A stretch of 64,000 nt of DNA. It comes from DASWTL01 sp035575925. GTDB taxonomy: Bacteria > Bacteroidota > Bacteroidia > Sphingobacteriales > Sphingobacteriaceae. Within the stretch, counting starts at the first letter, position 1. Each line of letters begins with the position of its first letter. Positions 17,343 through 25,882 of the stretch are shown in pieces. The translations under genes were made by a program, and so were the position numbers. The stretch covers positions 73,631 to 137,630 of the forward strand of contig DATLXK010000028.1 of assembly GCA_035575925.1 (NCBI GenBank). The letters run 5' to 3'. The notes under the pieces are model-generated. The model ran no database searches and was not told the DNA's origin. It was given only the letters and a program-made list of their open reading frames with translations.

Positions 17343-17414
17343 ATGAAATTTATTCAAAATACAAACAACTGGTGGTGGCATGCTAAATTTGCCGTGGCTA
17401 ACATTGTATGTTAA
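17343..17414 (+). CDS. trpL: Tryptophan operon leader peptide (three Trp codons)
   Basis: A 23-codon ORF reads MKFIQNTNNWWWHAKFAVA then four more residues, with TGG TGG TGG at 17370-17378. A rho-independent terminator lies 30 bases after its stop, then trpE. This is the classic attenuation layout: ribosome stalling at the Trp codons under tryptophan shortage would prevent the terminator from forming. It fits the Bacteroid-trp leader type known upstream of trp genes in this phylum. The competing antiterminator could not be drawn with certainty. Confidence 0.85.
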   Translation: MKFIQNTNNWWWHAKFAVANIVC

Positions 17415-17444
17415 ATAGTAAGTAACTAACCTAACAATATTATG

Positions 17445-17474
17445 AACCCGGCCTTAATCACGCCGGGTTTTTTT
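17445..17474 (+). terminator. trp attenuator
   Basis: AACCCGGC at 17445-17452 and GCCGGGTT at 17462-17469 form an 8-bp stem with a 9-base loop and a run of seven T from 17468. It stands between the leader peptide and trpE (ATG 17500), so it must be read through for trpEGC expression. Confidence 0.88.
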
Positions 17475-17499
17475 ATGCTATATCGAATACATGTTGTAA

Positions 17500-18909
17500 A
17501 TGAAGAATTATAAATTATATACTACCCACAAACGGCTTCTTGCTGATACAACCACTCCTGTAAGTATTTATCTGAGGTTGAGGGATGTATTTCCAAATAC
17601 CATTCTATTGGAAAGCTCTGATTACCATAGCCGCGAGAATAGTTTAAGTTATGTTTGCTGCGATCCTATCGCTGGGATTGTTCTGGATGGTGATCAGTTC
17701 ACCACCTACTATCCGGATGGGGAAAGGAGCCAGGTATCAGCGATTAATTTGGACCTGCTTGAGCAAGTTTCCACTTTTAGAGATTCATTTACCAGTGCTG
17801 ATGAGCATGCGTATAAGTTTGTAAATAACGGGCTATTTGGATATTTCTCCTATGAAACTATTAAATACTTTGAAGATATAAAGCAGCATGCCGAGCCGCT
17901 GGAGGCACGTAAAATACCTTTAATGCAGTATCATATTTACCGGTATGTAATTGTGATTGATCATTTTAAGAATGAACTATATGTTTTTGAGCATCAAATA
18001 CAACAAACCTCATCAGAAGGGCTACAGCGAATCATATATCTTATCCAAAATAAAAACTTCCCTGAATACAGCTTTAATATAAATGGCGGAGAGGACTCAG
18101 GCTTTTCTGACGAAGAGTTTATAGAAGTTGTTATAAAGTTAAAGCAGCACATTTACAGGGGGGATGTTTTTCAAATCGTTCCTTCCCGGGGCTTTTCTCA
18201 AAAATTCCAGGGAGATGAGTTTAATGTGTATCGTGCTTTAAGATCAATAAATCCATCGCCATATCTGTTCTATTTTGATTATGGTGATTACCGGCTTTTT
18301 GGTTCGTCTCCTGAAGCTCAGTTAACCATAAAAAACAACGAAGCAACCATATATCCGATAGCGGGAACTTTTAAGCGAACAGGGAATGATGTATTGGATG
18401 CAGAACTTGCCAAGAAACTGGAAAATGATCCTAAAGAAAGTGCTGAACATGTAATGCTTGTGGATCTGGCCCGAAATGACCTTAGCCGCCATTGTGAACA
18501 GGTAGAAGTAAAAGCCTATAAGGAAGTGCAATATTATTCGCACCTGATACATCTTGTATCAAAAGTTACAGGTAAACTTCAGGAGGGTGTTAACCCGTTT
18601 CATGTGGTTAGTGATACCTTTCCGGCGGGCACCTTAAGTGGTGCGCCGAAACATATGGCTATGCAGCTTATAGATCGGTTTGAAAAACATCAGCGTGGCT
18701 TTTATAGTGGTGCAATAGGTTATATGGGGTTTAATGGTGATTTTAACCATGCTATAATGATCAGATCTTTTCTTAGCAGGAACAACGTGCTTCATTACCA
18801 GGCAGGTGCAGGAATTGTTGCAGACTCGGACCCAGTAAGTGAGCTGAATGAGGTTAGTAATAAGATTATGGCTTTGAGAAAGGCTATTCAAATGGCAGAG
18901 GAATTATAA
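17500..18909 (+). CDS. trpE: Anthranilate synthase component I
   Basis: TrpE makes anthranilate from chorismate. The 469-residue protein has the N-terminal LLES motif (36-39) of the tryptophan feedback site, and the chorismate-binding domain with IYRGDVFQIVPSR, SPEAQL, PIAGTFKR, DPKESAEHVMLVDLARND, and TFPAGTLSGAPK. It starts 25 bases after the attenuator and is followed at once by trpG, the glutaminase partner. It is feedback-inhibited and attenuated by inference. Confidence 0.96.
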   Translation: MKNYKLYTTHKRLLADTTTPVSIYLRLRDVFPNTILLESSDYHSRENSLSYVCCDPIAGIVLDGDQFTTYYPDGERSQVSAINLDLLEQVSTFRDSFTSADEHAYKFVNNGLFGYFSYETIKYFEDIKQHAEPLEARKIPLMQYHIYRYVIVIDHFKNELYVFEHQIQQTSSEGLQRIIYLIQNKNFPEYSFNINGGEDSGFSDEEFIEVVIKLKQHIYRGDVFQIVPSRGFSQKFQGDEFNVYRALRSINPSPYLFYFDYGDYRLFGSSPEAQLTIKNNEATIYPIAGTFKRTGNDVLDAELAKKLENDPKESAEHVMLVDLARNDLSRHCEQVEVKAYKEVQYYSHLIHLVSKVTGKLQEGVNPFHVVSDTFPAGTLSGAPKHMAMQLIDRFEKHQRGFYSGAIGYMGFNGDFNHAIMIRSFLSRNNVLHYQAGAGIVADSDPVSELNEVSNKIMALRKAIQMAEEL

Positions 18910-19476
18910 ATGAAGATTTTAGTTATTGATAATTACGATTCATTCACTTTTAACCTGGTGCACTTAATAAACGAGTGCGGGCATACGGCAACAGTTTGGA
19001 GGAATGATAAATTTAAGCTGGAAGATGTGGATGAGTTTGATAAGATTTTACTTTCACCGGGACCTGGCATTCCGTCTGAAGCAGGATTATTATTGGATGT
19101 AATTCGCACTTTTGGCCCTAAGAAAAGCATATTAGGTGTTTGTTTGGGAATGCAGGCTATTGCCGAGGTATACGGTGGAAAACTGTATAACCTGGAACGC
19201 CCTGTTCACGGCAGGGCTACCCACTTGCAAGTTACCGATGTTAAAGAATATTTGTTTAATGAGTGCCCGTCAGAATTTAATGTAGGCAGATACCATTCCT
19301 GGGCTGTAGATAACACGGATTTTTCAGAAGAACTGGAGATTACAGCTGTAGATCAGAATAATGTAGTTATGGCACTTCGTCATAAAAATTTAGACGTTAA
19401 AGGTGTGCAGTTTCATCCCGAATCAGTTTTAACAGAACATGGAAAGCAAATGATGAAAAACTGGCTTAGTAAATAA
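18910..19476 (+). CDS. trpG: Anthranilate synthase component II (glutamine amidotransferase)
   Basis: The 188-residue class I glutaminase supplies ammonia to TrpE. The catalytic triad is visible: Cys78 in GVCLGMQA, His169 and Glu171 in VQFHPESVLTEHG. The oxyanion loop LSPGPGIPSE is present. Its ATG directly follows the trpE stop codon, as expected for a stoichiometric complex. A role also in p-aminobenzoate synthesis (PabA) cannot be excluded. Confidence 0.95.
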   Translation: MKILVIDNYDSFTFNLVHLINECGHTATVWRNDKFKLEDVDEFDKILLSPGPGIPSEAGLLLDVIRTFGPKKSILGVCLGMQAIAEVYGGKLYNLERPVHGRATHLQVTDVKEYLFNECPSEFNVGRYHSWAVDNTDFSEELEITAVDQNNVVMALRHKNLDVKGVQFHPESVLTEHGKQMMKNWLSK

Positions 19477-19479
19477 CTT

Positions 19480-20262
19480 ATGACCATACTTGATACCATT
19501 GTTGAAAAGAAAAAAGAGGAGATTGCCGTTTCGAAAAAAAGCATAAAGGTAGCGCGACTGGAAGAAAGTGAATATTTTTCCCGTACCTGCTATTCGTTAA
19601 AAGAGTTTGTTCTGGATCCGGCACGGACGGGTATAATTGCTGAATTTAAAAGAAGGTCTCCCTCAAAAGGAACAATAAATGATATTGCAAGTGTTAGTTC
19701 AGTGACAACTGATTATGCAGATGCGGGAGCTTCAGCTTTGTCAGTATTAACAGATAATAGTTTTTTTGGCGGCGAAAGCAGTGATCTGACTGAGGCCAGG
19801 AAGAAAAATGAGCTGCCCATTCTGAGAAAAGATTTTATGCTTGACGAATACCAGATAATAGAAGCAAAAGCATTAGGTGCAGATATTATATTATTAATTG
19901 CTGCCATTCTTAGTCCTGAGCGAATTAAGCAATTAGCCAAAGTTGCCAAAAATATTGGTTTAAATGTGTTATTGGAAGTGCACAACAGGGAAGAACTGGA
20001 CAGGAGCCTTTGCAATGATCTGGATGCAATCGGAGTGAATAATCGGAACCTAAACGATTTTTCTGTTTCGTTAGACCACTCTTACGAACTGGTTGATATA
20101 ATTCCGGACCAATTTCTTAAAATATCTGAAAGCGGCATAAGCGATCCCGCAACGATCAGAGATTTAAAAAAGGCGGGTTTTAACGGATTTTTGATTGGTG
20201 AAAATTTTATGAAGGAGCAGGATCCCGGAAAGGCGATGAAATTGTTTGTAAAGGATCTATAA
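19480..20262 (+). CDS. trpC: Indole-3-glycerol-phosphate synthase
   Basis: A 260-residue (beta/alpha)8 enzyme that closes the indole ring. IIAEFKRRSPSKG, DNSFFGGESSDL, LPILRKDFMLDEYQI, LEVHNREELDR, IGVNNRNL and ISESGI are the family motifs with the catalytic Glu and Lys residues. It follows trpG by 3 bases. trpD, which would normally sit between trpG and trpC, is absent, and no trpF, trpB or trpA follows; the pathway must be completed from elsewhere. Confidence 0.96.
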   Translation: MTILDTIVEKKKEEIAVSKKSIKVARLEESEYFSRTCYSLKEFVLDPARTGIIAEFKRRSPSKGTINDIASVSSVTTDYADAGASALSVLTDNSFFGGESSDLTEARKKNELPILRKDFMLDEYQIIEAKALGADIILLIAAILSPERIKQLAKVAKNIGLNVLLEVHNREELDRSLCNDLDAIGVNNRNLNDFSVSLDHSYELVDIIPDQFLKISESGISDPATIRDLKKAGFNGFLIGENFMKEQDPGKAMKLFVKDL

Positions 20263-20333
20263 AGTCAGCGTTTTTATTGGCTGAATTAAACATCCTGATC
20301 AAACCCCTGTCTTCACATCTTGTTAATATAAAA

Positions 20334-21521
20334 ATGGGTAAACAAAAATTCTACGATACTTCTGAAAAACCTGAAAAAGCTATTCTTGTAGGCGTTATTA
20401 CTCCCGGACAAAGCGATGAAAAGACCAGCGAGTATTTGGATGAACTTGCTTTTTTAGTAGATACTGCGGGTGGAGTAACTGTTCGGTCATTTACGCAGCG
20501 TATGCAGCGGCCTGATCGTGCAACTTTTGTAGGCACCGGGAAACTGGAAGAAATAAATGCGTATGTTAAATCTGAAGAGATTGATATAGTGGTTTTTGAT
20601 GATGAATTATCTCCATCACAACTACGTAACATAGAAGGCGAGCTCCAGGTAAAAATATTGGACCGGAGTAACCTTATTCTGGATATTTTCGCTAAACGAG
20701 CACAAACGGCACAGGCAAAAACTCAGGTAGAACTAGCCCAGCTTCAATATTTGCTGCCGCGATTAACCAGGTTGTGGAACCACCTTGAACGCCAGAAAGG
20801 TGGAATTGGAATGCGGGGTCCGGGTGAAAGTCAGATCGAAACTGACCGACGGTTGATACTGAATAAAATCTCCCTGTTAAAAGAAAGACTAAAGGAGATT
20901 GACAAACAAAATGAAACTCAGCGTAAAAACCGGAATCAGTTAATCCGTGTAGCTTTAGTAGGATACACCAATGTGGGCAAGTCTACCATCATGAATATGA
21001 TCTCCAAGTCAGAAGTATTTGCTGAGAATAAGCTGTTTGCCACGCTTGATACTACGGTACGTAAAGTGGTGATAGAAAATCTTCCTTTCCTGTTATCAGA
21101 TACTGTTGGGTTTATCAGGAAGCTGCCTCATCATTTAGTTGAATGTTTTAAATCTACATTAGATGAAGTTCGGGAGGCAGATATTTTACTTCATGTGGTA
21201 GATATTTCGCATCCAAACTTTGAGGATCACATGGATACAGTCAATGGCACGTTAAAAGATCTAGGTGCTATTGATAAGGAAATTGTGACTGTTTTTAACA
21301 AAATAGATGCATATGAGCCCGTTGAAAATGACCCGCAAGAGGATGATACACCGGTAACACTGGAAGATTTTAAAAAAAGCTGGATGGCAAAACATATTAG
21401 TCCGGCTGTGTTTATCTCAGCAATTAACAAAGAAAACATAGAGGAATTCAGGGAACTACTGTATGATAAGGTAAAAGCTATTCACACACAGAGATATCCT
21501 TATGATAAGTTGCTTTATTAA
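20334..21521 (+). CDS. hflX: GTPase HflX
   Basis: Ribosome-splitting/rescue GTPase. The HflX N-terminal domain has RATFVGTGKLEEI, and FDDELSPSQLRNIE. A glycine-rich GGIGMRGPGESQIETDRR segment leads into the G domain with GYTNVGKS, DTVGFIRKLP and NKID motifs. I chose the ATG at 20334 (MGKQKFYDTSEK); an in-frame TTG at 20277 would add 19 residues that look unlike the family. The gene follows trpC by about 70 bases and may share its transcript. Confidence 0.94.
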   Translation: MGKQKFYDTSEKPEKAILVGVITPGQSDEKTSEYLDELAFLVDTAGGVTVRSFTQRMQRPDRATFVGTGKLEEINAYVKSEEIDIVVFDDELSPSQLRNIEGELQVKILDRSNLILDIFAKRAQTAQAKTQVELAQLQYLLPRLTRLWNHLERQKGGIGMRGPGESQIETDRRLILNKISLLKERLKEIDKQNETQRKNRNQLIRVALVGYTNVGKSTIMNMISKSEVFAENKLFATLDTTVRKVVIENLPFLLSDTVGFIRKLPHHLVECFKSTLDEVREADILLHVVDISHPNFEDHMDTVNGTLKDLGAIDKEIVTVFNKIDAYEPVENDPQEDDTPVTLEDFKKSWMAKHISPAVFISAINKENIEEFRELLYDKVKAIHTQRYPYDKLLY

Positions 21522-21528
21522 AATAGGG

Positions 21529-21546
21529 CTCTTATAATTATAAGAG
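21529..21546. repeat. Perfect 18-base palindrome before rbfA
   Basis: CTCTTATAATTATAAGAG reads the same on both strands, 7 bases after the hflX stop and 27 before the rbfA ATG. It may be an operator or RNA hairpin; no T tract follows, so a terminator is unlikely. Confidence 0.5.
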
Positions 21547-21573
21547 GTAATTAGGATCTTTAACATAACAATT

Positions 21574-21939
21574 ATGGAAAGTAAACGTCAACAGAAATTT
21601 GCCGGAGTTATTCAAAAGGATCTTGCTGCCATTTTTCAGCGCGAGGGAAATAACTATCTCCCCAATACATTAGTAACCATTACCAAAGTAAGAATGACCC
21701 CGGATTTGGCGATTGCAAGAGTGTTTCTTAGCTTTTTTAATAATATAAACACCAATCTGGCGCTCAACACGGTTAAAGCCCATGCTAATGAAATCCGGTA
21801 TAAGTTAGGAACCCGTATTAAAGATCAGGCACGTGTAATCCCTCAATTGGAATTTTTTGTTGATGATACCAATGAATATGTTGAGCGTATGGATAAAATC
21901 TTTGATAAGATTAATAAAGAGCCCCGCCAGGAAGAATAA
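21574..21939 (+). CDS. rbfA: 30S ribosome-binding factor RbfA
   Basis: The 121-residue KH-like protein helps the last steps of 30S maturation. It shows QQKFAGVIQKDLAAIFQRE at the start, the VTITKVRMTPDLAIARVFLSFF strand pair, and the RYKLGTRIKDQARVIPQLEFFVDDT block near the end, which are typical. Length is normal. It lies just downstream of hflX in the same direction. Confidence 0.94.
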   Translation: MESKRQQKFAGVIQKDLAAIFQREGNNYLPNTLVTITKVRMTPDLAIARVFLSFFNNINTNLALNTVKAHANEIRYKLGTRIKDQARVIPQLEFFVDDTNEYVERMDKIFDKINKEPRQEE

Positions 21940-21988
21940 GGTACTGGCCAGCTATCGAATAAATCGAACCTTTTTTCGTTATTAGAAT

Positions 21989-22651
21989 ATGTTCATCACC
22001 TGGATTTTAATTGCCTTACAATGGTTAGCTATTTATGAGGTTGATCAACCTCAATTTAAAGGTGGCGAGAAATCCCTGGCTGCATTTCTGGTAAACAACC
22101 AGATATATCCTGAATATTCTAAATTTAACTGTATACAGGGCACTATACAGGTTAGATTCAAATTAAACAACCGGGGTAAAGTTTACGAATCTGATGTTCA
22201 GAGAGGCTTAGGAGTAGATTTGGACGATGAGGCCTTGCGTTTAATTAGATTAACCAGTGGAAAATGGATGGTTCCTGCTAACCATGATACGACACAGGCT
22301 ATTGTATTACCCGTTAATTTTTCACTGAAAGAATTTAATTGTGAACAACGCTCGCGGGATGATATAAACGAGGCAATTACTGCCTACAGAACCCGAAAAA
22401 ATCTAACCAGAGCGGTTGTTAATTTTTATGAAAAGAAGTCAGCCGGCCAGAATATGGTTGCTGATGAAGCAAAGATCCTGGAATTAAAAGCACAGCTGGG
22501 TTATGACGACAAATATATTGACCGCTCACTAAAGCAAGCTCAGCGAAAGCTGAAACAACGGGACAGTGAAGGAGCATGCGAAGATCTTATCTTCATTAAA
22601 AACCTGGGCAGTAATAAAGCAGATGAACTAATTCGCAAAAATTGCAGATAA
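21989..22651 (+). CDS. Protein with TonB C-terminal-like domain
   Basis: The 220-residue protein has a hydrophobic start (MFITWILIALQWLAIYEV) and then, at about 20-115, the TonB-C fold pattern: PQFKGGEKSLAAFLVNN, YPE, GTIQVRFKLNNRGKVYESDVQRGLG, LDDEALRLIRLTSGKWMVP. The C-terminal half is charged and helical with repeated AKIL/LKQA stretches. In Bacteroidota such domains occur in energy transducers and in secreted proteins of unknown role. It lacks a Pro-rich TonB spacer, so it is unlikely to be a classical TonB. Confidence 0.65.
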   Translation: MFITWILIALQWLAIYEVDQPQFKGGEKSLAAFLVNNQIYPEYSKFNCIQGTIQVRFKLNNRGKVYESDVQRGLGVDLDDEALRLIRLTSGKWMVPANHDTTQAIVLPVNFSLKEFNCEQRSRDDINEAITAYRTRKNLTRAVVNFYEKKSAGQNMVADEAKILELKAQLGYDDKYIDRSLKQAQRKLKQRDSEGACEDLIFIKNLGSNKADELIRKNCR

Positions 22652-22658
22652 TCCTTTC

Positions 22659-23042
22659 ATGAAGAACACGCTTAGATTTTTTGGTGTGCTTGATGTTATC
22701 AGTATAATACTTCTTTCCCCTCAGATATATAAGATCTTACTGAATTTTGGTGATATACCCCCGGGCATCTTATCTGGTTTAAAGGTAACTTTCACCCTGA
22801 TTACCTACATATTGCTTTTTATATCCGCATCCGGATTATATAAACCATCAAAAGCGGCAATTATTTCCTATTACTTTCAATTTCCTCTCCGGCTTATCGT
22901 GTGGATCTTTTCCTTTGGGTTTCTTACCTATTTAAGTGAATTTTCTGTTAATGAGCTGGTTTTTGAATGGCTATTCCGAATAGTATTTATGCTGGAGTTC
23001 TTTCGGTTATATTTTACATTCAGAGTTCACAAACAAATTTAG
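22659..23042 (+). CDS. Four-helix membrane protein of unknown function
   Basis: 127 residues with about four hydrophobic segments (including VLDVISIILLSPQIYKILL and LKVTFTLITYILLFISAS). No family motif was recognised. It starts 7 bases after the TonB-C-like protein, so the two are probably co-transcribed. Confidence 0.55.
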   Translation: MKNTLRFFGVLDVISIILLSPQIYKILLNFGDIPPGILSGLKVTFTLITYILLFISASGLYKPSKAAIISYYFQFPLRLIVWIFSFGFLTYLSEFSVNELVFEWLFRIVFMLEFFRLYFTFRVHKQI

Positions 23043-23174
23043 CTGACATTCATAAAATTCACCTTTAAAACCCGCTAAATTGTATAAACTTTTTAAATAC
23101 AAAGTCAATATAGTTCATCCAATAACATGGAAAAAGTAGTTAAGTCACCAATTAATTTCAAAGGATCGTTTCTA

Positions 23175-23933
23175 TTATAACACATCCAGAGCTTTAATCT
23201 GCACTTTATAATTTTCAGGAAGAATTACTTTTTTTATAATTCCCTCCAGCTTGAATTTCCTGGTAAATTTGTAAATCTCCAAGAGTGGGATCAATAGCCT
23301 GCTATCCCCAAGAGATAGAAAACTGTTAACCTTATCAGGCACAATCAGCACCTGCGCCTTTTTCAACAACTGGTATCTAATCCATCCCAAATGCTTACTA
23401 TATTGTTTATAAAGATCTATAGTAAAATCACTGCAAATAAGGTTTTGCTCTAAATGTTCTCTACGCATGATCAGCCAGTCTTGATAATTTGCTGGTAAAC
23501 CTCTAATTCCCATTCGCAGACCAATACGGTTAAATACCTCAAACGTATCGGTTTTCTCGTCATCTGTGAGTTTTCGTTCCAGTACTTCGAATGAGCGTAT
23601 AGAGTAATCAATAAGCATAAATAAAACATCCCGGTAAGCCCGGTCGGGTATTTGAACACCACGGTTTTCTTCAACTGCTTTATGGATGGCTGTAATTTTA
23701 TCAATGGCCTGTAAAGCTTCATGATATTCTGAAAATACAATTTGTCTTGCATAGGATACGGTTGAAAACAGTCTTCCCAAAGGATCAGCTGGTAAACGTC
23801 CGGTAAAATAAAGCCAGTCTACCGCTTTATTAAGAGCAAACTCTGCAGATGCGCCGGCAAAAATAAACAGAATGGTATCGCCTTTGCCCCAAATCTGGCG
23901 GACTATTGAATCTTTATTTACAAAAAAAGCCAT
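23175..23933 (-). CDS. MpaB-like oxygenase family protein (DUF2236)
   Basis: The 252-residue protein starts with a short lead and then IWGKGDTILFIFAGASAEFALNKAVDWLYFTGRLPADPLGRLFSTVSYARQIVF, the pattern of the MpaB/latex-clearing-protein-like oxygenase family, which binds haem in characterised members. It is near the usual 250-280 length. The substrate is unknown. Its start overlaps the end of the DUF2809 gene by 16 bases, so the two are translated together. Confidence 0.7.
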   Translation of the reverse strand: MAFFVNKDSIVRQIWGKGDTILFIFAGASAEFALNKAVDWLYFTGRLPADPLGRLFSTVSYARQIVFSEYHEALQAIDKITAIHKAVEENRGVQIPDRAYRDVLFMLIDYSIRSFEVLERKLTDDEKTDTFEVFNRIGLRMGIRGLPANYQDWLIMRREHLEQNLICSDFTIDLYKQYSKHLGWIRYQLLKKAQVLIVPDKVNSFLSLGDSRLLIPLLEIYKFTRKFKLEGIIKKVILPENYKVQIKALDVL

Positions 23934-24340
23934 ACATGAGTGTGATTTAATTGATGGAGTCTACGATTCAAACCGGTTTGTCTTAATTTTTCAATCCCAA
24001 ATACCATTAAAATACCCAAGGTATATGCCAGAATATCTACCCATGTAAAGTAATTACCAATGATGAGGTTGGCGATATTAGAGCTACCTAAGCCAAGGTG
24101 TTTCACGATGGTGAAGTACTGTAGGATTTCTATTAGGTAAGAAAAGAACAGAACTGATATTGCAGTAGTTTTTACCGGTAAATTCAGGAAGCTTTTAACG
24201 AAGCAATACAGCAGGATAACCACTAGCAGGTCGCCGATGTAAGGGCGGATAATATCATCATGGGCGAGCAGGGCAATGATTACTTCGGTTATGAAAAGAA
24301 CCAGGGTTAAGACGAAATAGTTTAATTTAAAAGTTAGCAT
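23918..24340 (-). CDS. DUF2809 membrane protein
   Basis: 140 residues with about four transmembrane segments. The motif run RPYIGDLLVVILLYCFVKSFL ... YLIEILQYFTIVKHLGLG ... WVDILAYTLGI matches DUF2809 proteins, which look like a VanZ relative. Function unknown. It is the first gene of a two-gene unit with the MpaB-like oxygenase. Confidence 0.75.
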   Translation of the reverse strand: MLTFKLNYFVLTLVLFITEVIIALLAHDDIIRPYIGDLLVVILLYCFVKSFLNLPVKTTAISVLFFSYLIEILQYFTIVKHLGLGSSNIANLIIGNYFTWVDILAYTLGILMVFGIEKLRQTGLNRRLHQLNHTHVWLFL

Positions 24341-24377
24341 AGATTAAATAGAAAAATGTCTTTTTTGAAACTTGTTA

Positions 24378-24428
24378 TTTCGACGGTAGGAGAAATCTAA
24401 TCGCTGATAAGATCTCTCCTGCGTCGAG
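24378..24428. repeat. Intergenic palindromic (REP-like) repeat
   Basis: TTTCGACGGTAGGAGAAATC and GATCTCTCCTGCGTCGAGG are near-complementary arms around a short AT loop, between creD (start side opposite) and the DUF2809 gene. The TTTCGAC...GAGAAATCT wording is a kind of dispersed palindrome I associate with Sphingobacteria and Flavobacteria chromosomes. Only one copy is in this window. Confidence 0.6.
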
Positions 24429-24453
24429 GTGGCGACTCTTCGTTAAGATGTAA

Positions 24454-25830
24454 CTAGTTGATATTACGATGGGCCAGCTCGGCTACTTCAGCTTTGCTAC
24501 TCCAGTCCATTTTTGCCGACAAATACATCATTGCAGACACGATAATAAATAGGCCGATACTTCCAAAAAGCAAGGCCAGATCTTGTAATTGAATAATCAC
24601 GAAAATGAAGCCGTAAAAAATGCTCAATATGCCCGAAAAGACAATTGCTGGTCTTCTGTTCTTGAGCAACGAAGCGATAAAGATTCCGATAAGTGCTACA
24701 GTGGCTACCGACGCAATTAGATAAGCTATATTGAATCCAACCTGTTCAGAAAAGGAGAGAAGGAGCGTATAATAAATAGTCATGGCTGCACCTATAAGTA
24801 CATATTGTAGTAGGTGCACTTTCTTTTTGTTCAGAAGTTCGGTAAAGAAAAGGGATATGAAGGTTAAAAGGATAATCAGTATAGCATATTTTGCCGATCT
24901 CATTGTTTTTTGATACTGATCTACAGGCAAAATGAACTTTACACCAAATGCAGCATCGTTTTTAGCCGTGTGCAGTGAGGTATTCTCTTCAATCCACTGT
25001 TGCGGAAAGGGCCTGTTGAAATAAGGCATTTTCCACGAGGCTGCAAATCCATCATCAGATACTTGCCTTTGTTCTGGTAAATAACGACCCGTAAAACTTG
25101 GATTGCTCCAGTTACCCTGAATGTTAACACTTGTGCTTTTCCCAAGATGCATAAAGCTTAGCTCACTACTTCCTCGTAGATCCAGATCGAAATTGAAGTT
25201 AAGTTCGGTATTTCTCTGGGTGCTTAGGTTTGGCAAAGCAATCAGATTATTACTGAAGAGACGTAAAGAAGTAAAGTCGGGCTCTACGTGGTAAACAGAA
25301 TCGCCAAATTTGATTGCAGGATTGTTTTTTAAACCTTTTAAATCGCTTAATCCAATAACGAGCTTTGCTTTATCCCACTGTATAAGATCTGGGTTTATGC
25401 CCGATTTTTTTAATTCCAGCGAACTAAACCTTCCATTCACGCCAATTTTTGTATTGTACACTACGGCATCAAATATTCCTCGATGAAGTACTTCCGGATT
25501 GGCCTTGCTGATGATATTAAGTGTTTCAGGCAGCAAATAAATATTGGTAAGAGCTTCTTTATACGTCGTTTTTCCAGCGGTATCTTTCTGACTAACAAAT
25601 GTTTTGTAAGGCAGCACCATTATTGGCCCTTCTACTAACTGGTTGCCCGACCATTTATCAGAGATCTCTTTTATTACTTCATCCTGTCTGCTCTGCCGTT
25701 CCAGTATTAGACTCTGTATCCAATTTGAGGGGATAAGTAAAAGCAGCGTTAGCACACCAATAAGGCCGAGCTTGATTAACATCGACTGGCCTAGCCAGTT
25801 AGAAGAGTGGTTTTCTGATGACAATTCCAT
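24454..25830 (-). CDS. creD: Inner membrane protein CreD
   Basis: The 458-residue protein has an N-terminal transmembrane helix, a large outer domain (about 50-300) with SDKWSGNQLVEGPIMVLPY and FGVKFILPVDQYQKTMRSAKYAILII, then about five helices in LLQYVLIGAAMTIYYTLLLSFSEQVGF and following. This is the CreD/envelope-integrity family, linked to colicin tolerance and beta-lactam response in proteobacteria. It follows an HTH regulator gene with a putative operator in the 52-base gap. Confidence 0.92.
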   Translation of the reverse strand: MELSSENHSSNWLGQSMLIKLGLIGVLTLLLLIPSNWIQSLILERQSRQDEVIKEISDKWSGNQLVEGPIMVLPYKTFVSQKDTAGKTTYKEALTNIYLLPETLNIISKANPEVLHRGIFDAVVYNTKIGVNGRFSSLELKKSGINPDLIQWDKAKLVIGLSDLKGLKNNPAIKFGDSVYHVEPDFTSLRLFSNNLIALPNLSTQRNTELNFNFDLDLRGSSELSFMHLGKSTSVNIQGNWSNPSFTGRYLPEQRQVSDDGFAASWKMPYFNRPFPQQWIEENTSLHTAKNDAAFGVKFILPVDQYQKTMRSAKYAILIILLTFISLFFTELLNKKKVHLLQYVLIGAAMTIYYTLLLSFSEQVGFNIAYLIASVATVALIGIFIASLLKNRRPAIVFSGILSIFYGFIFVIIQLQDLALLFGSIGLFIIVSAMMYLSAKMDWSSKAEVAELAHRNIN

Positions 25831-25847
25831 ATTTAAATTATTAAAAG

Positions 25848-25866
25848 TACTTTGTTTTTCAAAGTA
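25848..25866. promoter_or_regulatory. Candidate operator before creD
   Basis: TACTTTG-TTTTT-CAAAGTA is a perfect inverted repeat 18 bases from the creD start. The core ACTTTG-N5-CAAAGT recurs before the first gene of the group (26811-26827). Its TACTTTG half also looks like a -7 promoter element on the minus strand, so repression by overlap is plausible. Confidence 0.5.
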
Positions 25867-25882
25867 TTTGGTTAAAAAAATA

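Noticed and set aside
20277..20333. TTG start for hflX 57 bases earlier
   Set aside because: The extra 19 residues lack family similarity; the ATG at 20334 is followed directly by the conserved domain.
23127..23180. 17-codon ORF (MEKVVKSPINFKG) before the end of the MpaB-like gene
   Set aside because: Too short, no promoter or homology evidence, and its end overlaps an antisense gene.
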